Positions 17,837-25,681 of a DNA stretch of 64,000 bases are shown here, one piece after another (position 1 is the first letter of the stretch; each line of letters opens with the position of its first letter). The translations under genes were made by a program, and so were the position numbers. The DNA lies in NCBI RefSeq assembly GCF_002803845.1, contig NZ_CP024985.1, forward strand, positions 5,467,501-5,531,500, given 5' to 3'. The notes beneath the pieces are model-generated. The model was not told where the DNA came from. It searched no databases and saw only the letters and a program-made list of their open reading frames with translations. The stretch comes from Streptomyces lavendulae subsp. lavendulae (GTDB taxonomy: Bacteria; Actinomycetota; Actinomycetes; Streptomycetales; Streptomycetaceae).

Positions 17837-17873
17837 GTCCGATCACCGGACGTTCTGCGTCCGATATGCGGAC
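17837..17873. promoter_or_regulatory. Paired palindromic operator GTCCG-N5-CGGAC
   Basis: Two copies of the same perfect inverted repeat lie in the 192-bp gap between divergent permease and SDR genes. They are GTCCGATCACCGGAC (17837-17851) and GTCCGATATGCGGAC (17859-17873). Centres are 22 bp apart, about two helical turns, so two dimers could bind the same DNA face. No regulator gene is adjacent. This is visible sequence structure; the binding protein is unknown. Confidence 0.6.
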
Positions 17874-17888
17874 GGGCGATTCACGGAT

Positions 17889-17898
17889 CGTGATCACG
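17889..17898. promoter_or_regulatory. Palindrome CGTGATCACG in the divergent permease/SDR gap
   Basis: A perfect 10-bp palindrome flanked by a partly symmetric ACGGA/TCCGT pair lies 15 bp beyond the paired operator and 63 bp before the SDR start. It could be a second regulator site or part of a promoter architecture. Short palindromes occur by chance, so confidence is low. Confidence 0.3.
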
Positions 17899-17961
17899 TC
17901 CGTACGCTCGCGGCAGGACCGGGCGGGCCGCGCCCGGCGCCGCGCCGAGAGGGGCCCCGCG

Positions 17962-18744
17962 ATGGACCGCACCACGACACCACTGCCCGCCACCGGCCGG
18001 GGCGTCCTCGTCACCGGAGCCTCCCGGGGCATCGGCCGGGCGATCGCCGCCGCGTTCGCCCGGCAGGGCGACCGGGTCGCCGTGCACTGCTCGGGGCGCG
18101 GGGCGGACGCCGAGGAGACCCTCGCCGCGCTGGAGGGCGAAGGGCACGCGCTGCTCGCCGCGGACCTCGCGGACCCGGCCCGCGTCGCGGAGCTGGCCGA
18201 CGCGGCCGACGCCGCGCTGGGCGGGGTGGACGTGCTGGTCAACAACGCCGCCGTGATGGTCGGTCACCCCCTGGCGGACACCTCGTGGGAGGACTGGCAG
18301 GAGGCCTGGCGGCGCACCGTCGACGTGAACCTCCTCGGCGCCGCCCACCTGAGCCACCGCGTCGCCCACCGCATGATCGGAGCCGGCCGCGAGGGCCGCA
18401 TCGTCAACGTCGGCTCCCGCGGCGCGTTCCGCGGCGAACCCGACCACCCCGCCTACGGAGCCACCAAGGCCGCGCTCCACGCACTGGGCCAGTCCCTGGC
18501 CGTCTCCCTGGCCCCGCACGGCATCGCGGTGGCCTCCGTCGCCCCCGGGTTCGTCGCCACCGAACGGGTCGCCGGCCGGCTGGAGGGCCCCGAGGGCGAG
18601 GCCATCCGCGCCCAGAGCCCCTTCGGCCGGGTCGCGGACCCCGCCGAGATCGCCTCCGCCGTGCTCTACCTGGCCTCCCCGGCGGCGCTCTGGAGCTCCG
18701 GCACCGTCCTCGACGTCAACGGGGCCTCCTACCTGCGCACCTGA
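17962..18744 (+). CDS. SDR family oxidoreductase
   Basis: A 260-residue classical short-chain dehydrogenase/reductase, probably NADP(H)-dependent, resembling FabG-like 3-oxoacyl reductases. Cofactor motif TGASRGIG lies near residues 19-26, the structural NNAA at about 94-97, catalytic Ser in VNVGSRGAF and the YGATK Tyr-Lys pair. A His/Ser-Gly patch follows the cofactor motif (VAVHCSGRGADAEET). The substrate is unknown. ATG at 17962 follows GAGAGG; the longer open frame upstream runs through the operator region and is rejected. It is followed by its own terminator and transcribed away from permease 1. Confidence 0.92.
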   Translation: MDRTTTPLPATGRGVLVTGASRGIGRAIAAAFARQGDRVAVHCSGRGADAEETLAALEGEGHALLAADLADPARVAELADAADAALGGVDVLVNNAAVMVGHPLADTSWEDWQEAWRRTVDVNLLGAAHLSHRVAHRMIGAGREGRIVNVGSRGAFRGEPDHPAYGATKAALHALGQSLAVSLAPHGIAVASVAPGFVATERVAGRLEGPEGEAIRAQSPFGRVADPAEIASAVLYLASPAALWSSGTVLDVNGASYLRT

Positions 18745-18751
18745 GGACGGC

Positions 18752-18784
18752 GAGGACCCCCGCGCCCACGGCACGGGGGTCCTC
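18752..18784. terminator. Bidirectional hairpin terminator
   Basis: An 11-bp stem (18752-18762 with 18774-18784) around an 11-base loop lies between the convergent SDR and permease 2 genes. Confidence 0.75.
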
Positions 18785-18814
18785 CGGTCCACTCGTCGCG
18801 CGTACGCGTGCGGG

Positions 18815-20236
18815 CTACGCCCCGTCGGCCGCCACCGCGCGGGACCGCCGCTCGCGCACCTCCCGCACCCACGCCACCAGCAGCACCACGGCCGCCGCCC
18901 CCGACGACCACAGCAACTGCGGTCGCGCCGAGTCGTCGAAGAGCATCAGCACCAGCACCGCCGCCATCCCCAGCAGCGCCGCCCACGTCAGGTACGGGAA
19001 CAGCCACATCCGCAGCGTCAGCCGCTCCGGCATCTCCCGCTCCAGGATCCGGCGCAGCCGCAGCTGCGAGACCGCGATCAGCGCCCACACGAACAGCAGC
19101 ACCGCGCCGACCGCGTTGAGCATGTAGAGGAACACCGTGTCCGGCCACAGCAGGTTCAGCACCACGGAGACGAACCCGAAGGCCACCGAGGCGAACACCG
19201 CCCGGCGCGGCACCCCGCCGCCGGACACCTTCAGCAGGGCCCCGGGCGCCTCGCCGCGCTCGGCCAGGGAGAACACCATGCGCGAGGAGCCGTAGAGGTT
19301 GGCGTTCAGCGCCGACAGCAGCGCCACGAACACCACGATGTTCATGATCTGCCCGGCGGCCGGGATCCCGATGGAGTCCAGCACCGCGACGTAGGGGCTC
19401 TCGCCCGGCTTCAGCGAGTCCCACGGCAGCAGGGTCACGATGACCAGCATCGAGCCGACGTAGAAGAAGAGGATGCGCCACACCGCGCTGCGCACCGCGC
19501 GGGCCACCGAGCGGGCCGGGTCGTCCGACTCGGCGGCCGCGATCGTGACGACCTCCAGGCCGCCGAAGGCGAAGACCACCGCGAGCATGCCGGCGACCAC
19601 CCCGCCGAAGCCGGCCGGGAAGAAGCCGCCGTGGCCGCTCAGGTTGGCCGCGCCCACCGGGTCCGTGTCGGGGAGCACGCCGAAGATCGCGAGGGTGCCC
19701 AGGACCAGGAACAGGACGATGGCCCCGACCTTCAGGGCCGCGAACCAGAACTCGAACTCGCCGAAGTTCTTCACGGCCGCCAGGTTGCTCACGGTGAAGA
19801 CCACCATGAAGACCAGCACCCACACCCACTGGTCGACCGAGGGCAGCCAGCCGTTCGCGATCTTCGCGGCGCCGGTGGCCTCCACGGCGAGCACGACCAC
19901 CAGCAGGAACCAGTAGAGCCAGCCCGCCGAGAAACCGGCCCAGCGCCCCAGGGCCTTCTCCGCGTACACGGAGAAGGAGCCGGAGGCGGGCATCGCGGCC
20001 GACATCTCGCCGAGCGCCCGCATCACCAGCATCGCGAGGACGCCCGCGAGCAGGTAGGAGCAGATGATCGCCGGTCCGGCGATGCCGATGCCGGCGCCGG
20101 AGCCGACGAAGAGCCCGGCGCCGATCACGCCGCCGAGGCCCAGCATGGTCAGGTGGCGCTGCTTGAGGCTGTGGCTGAGGGGTTCCGGGGGCAGGTCGCC
20201 CGCGGTGACGTTCGGGTCGGGCAGATGGTCGCGCAT
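18815..20236 (-). CDS. Amino acid permease (APC superfamily), copy 2
   Basis: About 473-residue amino acid transporter with about 12 membrane helices. The block LKQRHLTMLGLGGVIGAG starts roughly 25 residues from the N-terminus, followed by PASGSFSVYAEKALGRWAGF and GLEVVTIAAAESDDP. It is a close relative of the copies at 16339 and 21183. The frame is open to a TTG at 20266, but neither it nor the ATG at 20236 has a clear ribosome-binding site. ATG is chosen on codon preference; leaderless translation is possible. It is divergent from bioY across a 284-bp gap containing a weak potential stem-loop (20393-20447). The substrate cannot be assigned. Confidence 0.9.
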   Translation of the reverse strand: MRDHLPDPNVTAGDLPPEPLSHSLKQRHLTMLGLGGVIGAGLFVGSGAGIGIAGPAIICSYLLAGVLAMLVMRALGEMSAAMPASGSFSVYAEKALGRWAGFSAGWLYWFLLVVVLAVEATGAAKIANGWLPSVDQWVWVLVFMVVFTVSNLAAVKNFGEFEFWFAALKVGAIVLFLVLGTLAIFGVLPDTDPVGAANLSGHGGFFPAGFGGVVAGMLAVVFAFGGLEVVTIAAAESDDPARSVARAVRSAVWRILFFYVGSMLVIVTLLPWDSLKPGESPYVAVLDSIGIPAAGQIMNIVVFVALLSALNANLYGSSRMVFSLAERGEAPGALLKVSGGGVPRRAVFASVAFGFVSVVLNLLWPDTVFLYMLNAVGAVLLFVWALIAVSQLRLRRILEREMPERLTLRMWLFPYLTWAALLGMAAVLVLMLFDDSARPQLLWSSGAAAVVLLVAWVREVRERRSRAVAADGA

Positions 20237-20520
20237 GAGGAGATGCTCGTACTCTCGGTCGGCCAAGCGGCGCTGGCGGCTGCACAGGGGATTGGCGGGA
20301 ACCTACAGTCTGGCCGGAGGACACCCGCAGGAGCAAAAAGGACGTGTGGTCGAATGTGGCCCGTGACGAGGATCACTCCGACTCGGGTGTAAGGGCGGGT
20401 CTTTGTACGGTCTCCACCAAACCGGGGAGTATGCCTTTGTCCCGCCCGGCGGTGGGGCGGCGCAGCGGCCCGCCGTAGCCTCACGGTGTCCTGTCGATCA
20501 CCACCTCGCGGAGCCCCCCG

Positions 20521-21105
20521 ATGAGCACTGCTTCCGTCTCCTTCCGGCCCGGCGCCGTCCTCGCCGACCTGCTGCCCGCGAGCCGCGTCCGCGACATCGC
20601 GCTCGTCGTCGGCGGAGCCGCGCTCACCGGCCTCGCCGCGCAGATCTCGGTTCCCGTTCCCGGCTCGCCCGTCCCGGTCACCGGCCAGACCTTCGCCGCC
20701 CTGCTCGTCGGCAGCGCGTTCGGCGCCCGCCGCGGCTTCCTCTCGCTGGCCCTGTACGCCCTCGTCGGCATGGCCGGCGTGCCGTGGTTCGCGGGCGGCA
20801 CCTCCGGCGCGGGCGGCGCCTCCTTCGGCTACGTGCTCGGCATGCTGCTCGCCGCCACCGTCGTCGGCGCCCTCGCGCGGCGCGGCGCCGACCGCTCGGT
20901 CCTGCGGACCGCGGGCAGCATGGTGCTGGGCTCGGCCGTCATCTACGCGGTCGGCGTGCCGTACCTGATGGCCGCCACCGGCATGTCCCTGAGCGCCGCC
21001 GTCGCGGCGGGCCTGGTCCCGTTCCTGATCGGCGACGCCCTCAAGGCCGCGCTCGCCATGGGCGCCCTGCCGGCCGCCTGGAAGCTGGCGGGCCGCCGGG
21101 GCTGA
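20521..21105 (+). CDS. bioY: Biotin transporter BioY (ECF-type substrate-binding component)
   Basis: Integral membrane protein of 194 residues with about six helices, the biotin-binding S component of energy-coupling-factor transporters. VPVPGSPVPVTGQTFAALL is the hallmark BioY loop, followed by GARRGFLSLALYALVGMAGVPWFAGG. No ECF ATPase or EcfT gene is nearby, so it is either a solitary BioY or shares an ECF module encoded elsewhere. ATG at 20521 has GGAG eight bases upstream. It lies between divergent permease 2 and convergent permease 3, with a long terminator after it. Confidence 0.94.
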   Translation: MSTASVSFRPGAVLADLLPASRVRDIALVVGGAALTGLAAQISVPVPGSPVPVTGQTFAALLVGSAFGARRGFLSLALYALVGMAGVPWFAGGTSGAGGASFGYVLGMLLAATVVGALARRGADRSVLRTAGSMVLGSAVIYAVGVPYLMAATGMSLSAAVAAGLVPFLIGDALKAALAMGALPAAWKLAGRRG

Positions 21106-21124
21106 GCCCCGTACCCGCTCCGCT

Positions 21125-21168
21125 GCACGGCAGCCCCGGACCGCGAGTGCGGTCCGGGGCTGCCGTGC
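21125..21168. terminator. Bidirectional hairpin terminator (20-bp perfect stem)
   Basis: Perfect 20-bp stem (21125-21144 with 21149-21168) with loop GAGT between convergent bioY and permease 3. It is the longest uninterrupted stem found in the window. Confidence 0.88.
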
Positions 21169-21182
21169 GTGGGCCGGGAGGG

Positions 21183-22643
21183 CTAGGCGTCGACGGAGGC
21201 GTCGGCGACGGCCTCGACGGCGTCCTTGCGGCGCAGCGCCGTGCGGAGCACGCCGATCACCACGACGACGGCGGCGACCAGCAGCGAGAGCAGGACGGTC
21301 TCGCGGTTGTCCTTGTCGTAGACCATGTAGCCCAGGACGAAGGTGATCATCGCGGCGGTGGCCCAGGTCAGGTACGGGAAGAGCCACATCTTCACCGTCA
21401 CCTTCTCCGGCGCCTCGCGCATCAGGATCCCGCGCATCCGCAGCTGGGTCAGGCAGATGACCAGCCACACGAAGAGCGCGATCGCACCCGAGGAGTTCAG
21501 CAGGAAGCTGAAGACCGTGTCGGGGGAGGTGTAGTTGAAGTAGACCGCGGCGAAGCCGAAGACGACCGAGCCGAGGATCGCGGTCACCGGCACGCCCCGC
21601 TTGCTGACCTTCGCGAAGGCCTTGGGCGCGTCGCCGCGCTCACCGAGCGAGAAGGCCATGCGGGAGGCGGTGTACAGGCCCGAGTTCAGGCAGGACAGCA
21701 CGGCCGTCAGGACGATCACGTTCATGATCTGGCCGGCGTGCGCGATGCCGATCGAGTCCAGGGCGGCGACGTAGGAGCCCTTGTCGACGATCGACTTGTC
21801 GTTCCACGGCAGCAGGGTGAGGACGATGAAGATCGACCCCAGGTAGAAGACGCCGATGCGCCAGATCACCGAGTTGGTGGCCTTCGTGACGGCGCGGCGC
21901 GGGTCCTCGGACTCGCCCGCGGCCAGGGTGACGATCTCGCTGCCCATGAAGGAGAAGACGACCATCAGCACGCCGGTGAGGACCGAGCCCCAGCCGTTCG
22001 GCATGAACCCGCCGGTGTCCGTCAGGTGCGCGAAGCCCGCGCCCGGGTTGTCCGAGCCCGGCAGCACGCCGAAGACGGCGAGCATGCCGACGATGACGAA
22101 GGCGCCGATGGCGACGACCTTGATGCCCGCGAACCAGAACTCGAACTCGCCGTAGGAGGCGACCGAGCCGAGGTTCGTGACGGTCAGGACCGCCATGACG
22201 ATCAGGGCCCAGCCCCACTGCGGGACGGCCGGGACCCAGCCTTCGAGGATCTTGGCGCCCGCGGTGGCCTCGACGGCCAGCACGACGACCCAGAAGAACC
22301 AGTAGAGCCAGCCGATGGAGAAGCCGGCCCAGCGGCCCAGCGCCCGGTCGGCGTAGGCGGAGAAGGAGCCCGAGTTCGGGCTCGCGGCGGCCATCTCGCC
22401 CAGCATCCGCATGACGAAGACGACCATGGCGCCGACGAGCAGGTAGGACAGGAGGATGGCCGGACCGGCCTTGGCGATGCCTCCGCCGGAGCCGACGAAG
22501 AGGCCGGCGCCGATGACGCCGCCAATGGCGATCATGGACAGGTGGCGGTTCTTGAGGCCGGCCTTCAGACCGTCGGAGGGCTTGGCGGATCCGGGTTCAC
22601 CGGTCGGGTCGCCTGCCTTCTGAAGGGTCGTCGTGGTGCTCAT
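21183..22643 (-). CDS. Amino acid permease (APC superfamily), copy 3
   Basis: 486-residue amino acid transporter of about 12 membrane helices. Blocks LKNRHLSMIAIGGVIGAG, PNSGSFSAYADRALGRWAGF and GSEIVTLAAGESEDP are all present. The GSEIV version (rather than GLEVV) separates it slightly from the other two copies, and it may be closer to GABA or proline-type carriers. ATG at 22643 with AGGA eight bases upstream gives MSTTTTLQKAG; the frame runs on to 22682 but without a ribosome-binding site. A direct repeat lies 90-160 bp upstream in the gap shared with rpiB. Confidence 0.92.
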   Translation of the reverse strand: MSTTTTLQKAGDPTGEPGSAKPSDGLKAGLKNRHLSMIAIGGVIGAGLFVGSGGGIAKAGPAILLSYLLVGAMVVFVMRMLGEMAAASPNSGSFSAYADRALGRWAGFSIGWLYWFFWVVVLAVEATAGAKILEGWVPAVPQWGWALIVMAVLTVTNLGSVASYGEFEFWFAGIKVVAIGAFVIVGMLAVFGVLPGSDNPGAGFAHLTDTGGFMPNGWGSVLTGVLMVVFSFMGSEIVTLAAGESEDPRRAVTKATNSVIWRIGVFYLGSIFIVLTLLPWNDKSIVDKGSYVAALDSIGIAHAGQIMNVIVLTAVLSCLNSGLYTASRMAFSLGERGDAPKAFAKVSKRGVPVTAILGSVVFGFAAVYFNYTSPDTVFSFLLNSSGAIALFVWLVICLTQLRMRGILMREAPEKVTVKMWLFPYLTWATAAMITFVLGYMVYDKDNRETVLLSLLVAAVVVVIGVLRTALRRKDAVEAVADASVDA

Positions 22644-22731
22644 GGACGGTTCCTTAGGTTCTCGGGTTTCGAGTTGCGGCATTCAAACCCGATTTCCGGC
22701 CATTGCGGAAGACCTTCCTCCGATAGTTGCC

Positions 22732-22805
22732 TGAGGTTCAGAAGGCGGGATCAAGGTCCCGACCCCTCCCGTCTGGGTTCTTTGGGTTTACTTGAGGTTT
22801 AGAAG
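22732..22805. repeat. Direct repeat TGAGGTTYAGAAG in the permease/rpiB gap
   Basis: TGAGGTTCAGAAG (22732-22744) recurs as TGAGGTTTAGAAG (22793-22805), one mismatch in 13 bases, 61 bp apart. The region is AT-rich for this genome and lies between divergent permease 3 and rpiB. It could be a regulator site or a duplicated promoter element; neither is shown. Confidence 0.4.
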
Positions 22806-22861
22806 TGACATACACGACACCCTCTGCCGATCTTCAGGCGCCCGCATGCCACACTCGATCC

Positions 22862-23350
22862 ATGCGCGTGTATCTCGGATCCGACCATGCCGGCTTTGAG
22901 CTCAAGAACCACCTGGTGGACTGGCTCAAGAACAACGGCCACGAGCCCGTCGACTGCGGGCCCCACATCTACGACGAGGTGGACGACTACCCGCCCTTCT
23001 GCCTCCGCGCCGCCGAGCGGACCGCCGCGGACGAGGACAGCCTCGGCATCGTGATCGGCGGCTCCGGCAACGGCGAGCAGATCGCGGCCAACAAGGTCAA
23101 GGGCATCCGCGCCATCCTGGCCTGGAGCGTCCAGACGGCCGAGCTGGGCCGCGAGCACAACAACGCCAACGTCATCTCCGTCGGCGGCCGCATGCACACC
23201 CAGGACGAGGTCGTCGCCTTCATCGACGCCTTCCTGAAGACCCCGTACTCCGGGGCGGAGCGCCACACCCGCCGCATCGACATGCTCACCGCCTACGAGC
23301 AGACCGGCGAGCTCCCCCCGATCCCGGCCCACCACCCGCAGGACCGGTAG
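22862..23350 (+). CDS. rpiB: Ribose-5-phosphate isomerase B
   Basis: Interconverts ribose-5-phosphate and ribulose-5-phosphate in the pentose phosphate pathway. The 162-residue protein starts MRVYLGSDHAGFELK, typical for RpiB. GGSGNGEQIAANKVKG replaces the cysteine of the E. coli enzyme with a glycine/glutamate arrangement like that of Mycobacterium tuberculosis RpiB, which uses Glu as catalytic base. AWSVQTAELGREHNNAN and GGRMHT complete the site. ATG at 22862 has no strong ribosome-binding site; an in-frame GTG at 22805 is less likely because family members start at MRVYLG. The DNA glycosylase gene nei follows 77 bp downstream. Confidence 0.96.
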   Translation: MRVYLGSDHAGFELKNHLVDWLKNNGHEPVDCGPHIYDEVDDYPPFCLRAAERTAADEDSLGIVIGGSGNGEQIAANKVKGIRAILAWSVQTAELGREHNNANVISVGGRMHTQDEVVAFIDAFLKTPYSGAERHTRRIDMLTAYEQTGELPPIPAHHPQDR

Positions 23351-23427
23351 GCAGGACCCACAGGTGAGCGGCAGCGCCGCCGGACCCCGTCCGGCGGCGT
23401 GACCCGCCCGGACGCAGGAGCACCGCC

Positions 23428-24234
23428 GTGCCCGAGGGGCATACGATCCACCGCCTCGCCCAGGACCACACCGAGCGCTTCGCCGCCCGGCCGGTACGGG
23501 TGAGCAGCCCCCAGGGCCGGTTCGCCGAGAGCGCGGCCCTGCTCGACGGGCGCGAGCTGGAGAGCGCCGAGGCCCACGGCAAGCACCTCTTCCTGGAACT
23601 CGGCGACGCCTGGATCCACATCCACCTCGGCCTCTTCGGCAAGCTCGGCTTCGGCCCCGCCCCGGCCCCGCCGGCCACCGACACCGTCCGGCTGCGGCTG
23701 CTCAACGAGGACCACTACGCCGACCTGCGCGGCCCCACCGCGTGCGCCGTCGTCGACGAGGGCGAGAAGAAGGCGATACACGACCGGCTCGGCCCCGACC
23801 CGCTGCGCCCGGCCGACGACCCCGACCGCGCCTGGAAGCGGATCTCCCGCTCCCGCACCACCGTCGCCGCCCTGCTCATGGACCAGAAGGTCGTCGCGGG
23901 CGTCGGCAACGTCTACCGCGCCGAGGTCCTCTTCCGGCACGGCATCGACCCCTACCGGCCCGGCAAGGACCTCACCCGGCGCGAGTGGGACGCGATCTGG
24001 GGCGACCTCGTGGCGCTGATGCGCGAGGGCGTGCGGAACAACCGGATCGACACCGTCCGCGACGAGCACCTGCCCGAGGCGATGGGCCGCCCGCCGCGCG
24101 TGGACGACCACGGCGGCGAGGTGTACGTCTACCGGCGCGCCGCCATGCCCTGCCACGTCTGCGGGAGCGAGATCCGCACCGCCGGCCTCGCCGCCCGCAA
24201 CCTCTTCTGGTGCCCCGGCTGCCAGTCCCGCTGA
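23428..24234 (+). CDS. nei: Fpg/Nei family DNA glycosylase/AP lyase
   Basis: Base-excision repair enzyme that removes oxidised bases and cleaves the abasic site. The 268-residue protein begins (after the GTG-encoded Met) with PEGHT: Pro2 is the Schiff-base nucleophile and Glu3 the catalytic acid, and His in place of the Fpg Leu is Nei-like. A helix-two-turn-helix lies near VVAGVGNVYRAEVLF. The C-terminal zinc finger has CHVCGSEIRT and CPGCQSR. GTG at 23428 is preceded by CAGGAG. It lies 77 bp after rpiB on the same strand. It is probably the Nei2-type enzyme of actinobacteria. Confidence 0.94.
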   Translation: MPEGHTIHRLAQDHTERFAARPVRVSSPQGRFAESAALLDGRELESAEAHGKHLFLELGDAWIHIHLGLFGKLGFGPAPAPPATDTVRLRLLNEDHYADLRGPTACAVVDEGEKKAIHDRLGPDPLRPADDPDRAWKRISRSRTTVAALLMDQKVVAGVGNVYRAEVLFRHGIDPYRPGKDLTRREWDAIWGDLVALMREGVRNNRIDTVRDEHLPEAMGRPPRVDDHGGEVYVYRRAAMPCHVCGSEIRTAGLAARNLFWCPGCQSR

Positions 24235-24243
24235 CCGCCCCGG

Positions 24244-24271
24244 GCCCGCGGCCCGCGGCCCGCGGCCCGCG
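24244..24271. repeat. Tandem heptamer repeat (GCCCGCG)4
   Basis: Four perfect contiguous copies of GCCCGCG lie in the 91-bp convergent gap between nei and the acetyltransferase gene. They can fold on themselves and might act as a terminator-like structure. Replication slippage is the likely origin. Confidence 0.7.
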
Positions 24272-24325
24272 CTCCGGCAGGGCCGCGGCGCCGGATCCCG
24301 CGGCGTCCCATGGCGTCCTGCGGCG

Positions 24326-25564
24326 CTAGAAGCCGTGCGGGAGCCAGGGCGCCACGTCCCCGGCGAAGGCGCGCGACGCCCGCGTCAGGGCGCCCGGGCG
24401 CAGCTCGCGCACCAGGCCCGCCGCCGCCAGCGAGGCCAGGGTGATCCCGCCGAGGTAGGCCGAGCCCAGCTCCCGTACCGACAGCGCCAGGTCCGCCGCC
24501 GCCTCGGTCCGCACGCACCGCGCCGCTCCGTCCGCGTCCGCCGTCAGCCGCCACCGGCCCGCGTTCCACGGACAGAAGGCGTCCTCGACGTCCAGGACCA
24601 CGTCCAGCGGGGCCGCGTAGCCCCGTGCGCCGAGCGCCGCCGGCAGGTCCACCAGGCGCACGTGCAGCGCGTCGCGCTGGCGCGTACGGGTCCGCCGGAC
24701 GTCGCTGACCAGGTGCAGCAGCGGATCGTCCACCGGCCGTCCGAACGCGCGCACGCTCCAGGTCAGGTCGATCCCGAAGAGGTAGCGCCACAGCGCCGCG
24801 TACGCCGCCGGGTGCAGCGCGTCCACGTCCTGGACCTGGACCTTGCCGTCCGAGCCGCTCTGCTCCCAGTCCGGCGCGACCCGGTAGCGGGCGTACCCGA
24901 CGACCTCGCCGTCCGCGCCCTCGGCCACCACGCACTTCAGCGGCGAGGCCCCGCCCCGGTGCCCCTCCGGGTCGAGCAGCGTCTTGAGGTCCCAGCCGGG
25001 CTGCCGGGCCGGCATGCCGGGACGCCGGGCGACCAGCCGGGCGTAGACCCGCTCGCAGTCGGGCAGCGCCTTGGCCGGGTCGACCAGGCGCAGCCGTACG
25101 TCGTCCGTCCCCGGGGGCACCGAGAGCCGCACCCGGGTCGTGTCGACGTCGACGGAGAGGGCGTAGGCGGCGGTGCCGTAGCCGAAGCGCCCGTAGATCG
25201 CCGGATCCGAGGCCGTCAGCACGGCGATCGCCTCGCCACCCGCACGGACGTCGTCCAATTGGCGCCGCATCAGCGAGGTGAGCACTCCGCGGCGGCGGTG
25301 CGTCGGGGCGACGCCCACCATCGTCACGCCGGCCGCCGGAACCGGCGCGCCGCCGCCCGGCACCGAGAGGCGGAAGCTGAAGGCCGAGGCCGAGCCGACG
25401 CAGTCCTCGCCGTCCCAGACGCCGAGTGAACGTTCCGGCTCGGTCAGGGACCGGAAGGTCTCCCGGTGCTGCGGGGATTCCGGCACGCCACCGAACGCCA
25501 GTTCCAGATGATCGAACCAGACGTCCCAGTCATCCATTGACAAAACGCGCATCTCCAGTGCCAT
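24326..25564 (-). CDS. GNAT family N-acetyltransferase, Eis-like
   Basis: A 412-residue acetyltransferase with the tripartite layout of Eis (enhanced intracellular survival) proteins: an N-terminal GNAT domain (about 1-140), a second GNAT-like domain, and a C-terminal sterol-carrier-like domain. The acetyl-CoA loop is VGVAPTHRRRGVLTSLM. DPAIYGRFGYG and a free C-terminal PWLPHGF-type end fit Eis relatives. Known family members acetylate amines such as aminoglycosides; the substrate here is unknown. ATG at 25564 with AAGGAT upstream is chosen; the open frame runs 2.8 kb further but is antisense to the next two genes. It is divergent from the phosphatase gene. Confidence 0.9.
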   Translation of the reverse strand: MALEMRVLSMDDWDVWFDHLELAFGGVPESPQHRETFRSLTEPERSLGVWDGEDCVGSASAFSFRLSVPGGGAPVPAAGVTMVGVAPTHRRRGVLTSLMRRQLDDVRAGGEAIAVLTASDPAIYGRFGYGTAAYALSVDVDTTRVRLSVPPGTDDVRLRLVDPAKALPDCERVYARLVARRPGMPARQPGWDLKTLLDPEGHRGGASPLKCVVAEGADGEVVGYARYRVAPDWEQSGSDGKVQVQDVDALHPAAYAALWRYLFGIDLTWSVRAFGRPVDDPLLHLVSDVRRTRTRQRDALHVRLVDLPAALGARGYAAPLDVVLDVEDAFCPWNAGRWRLTADADGAARCVRTEAAADLALSVRELGSAYLGGITLASLAAAGLVRELRPGALTRASRAFAGDVAPWLPHGF

Positions 25565-25681
25565 GTGGCCATCCTTACCAGGGCATTCCATCCCGGTCGA
25601 AGTGTTTTCGACCGCCGGAGGGCCCGCGGTCCGGGGGTACCCCTGCGCGGGCACAGCCAGGATGGATAGGGTCCCGATGCA

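Noticed and set aside
20393..20447. Riboswitch in the bioY/permease 2 gap
   Set aside because: Only a 7-bp outer stem and a 4-bp inner stem can be drawn; no known biotin or amino acid riboswitch motif is present.
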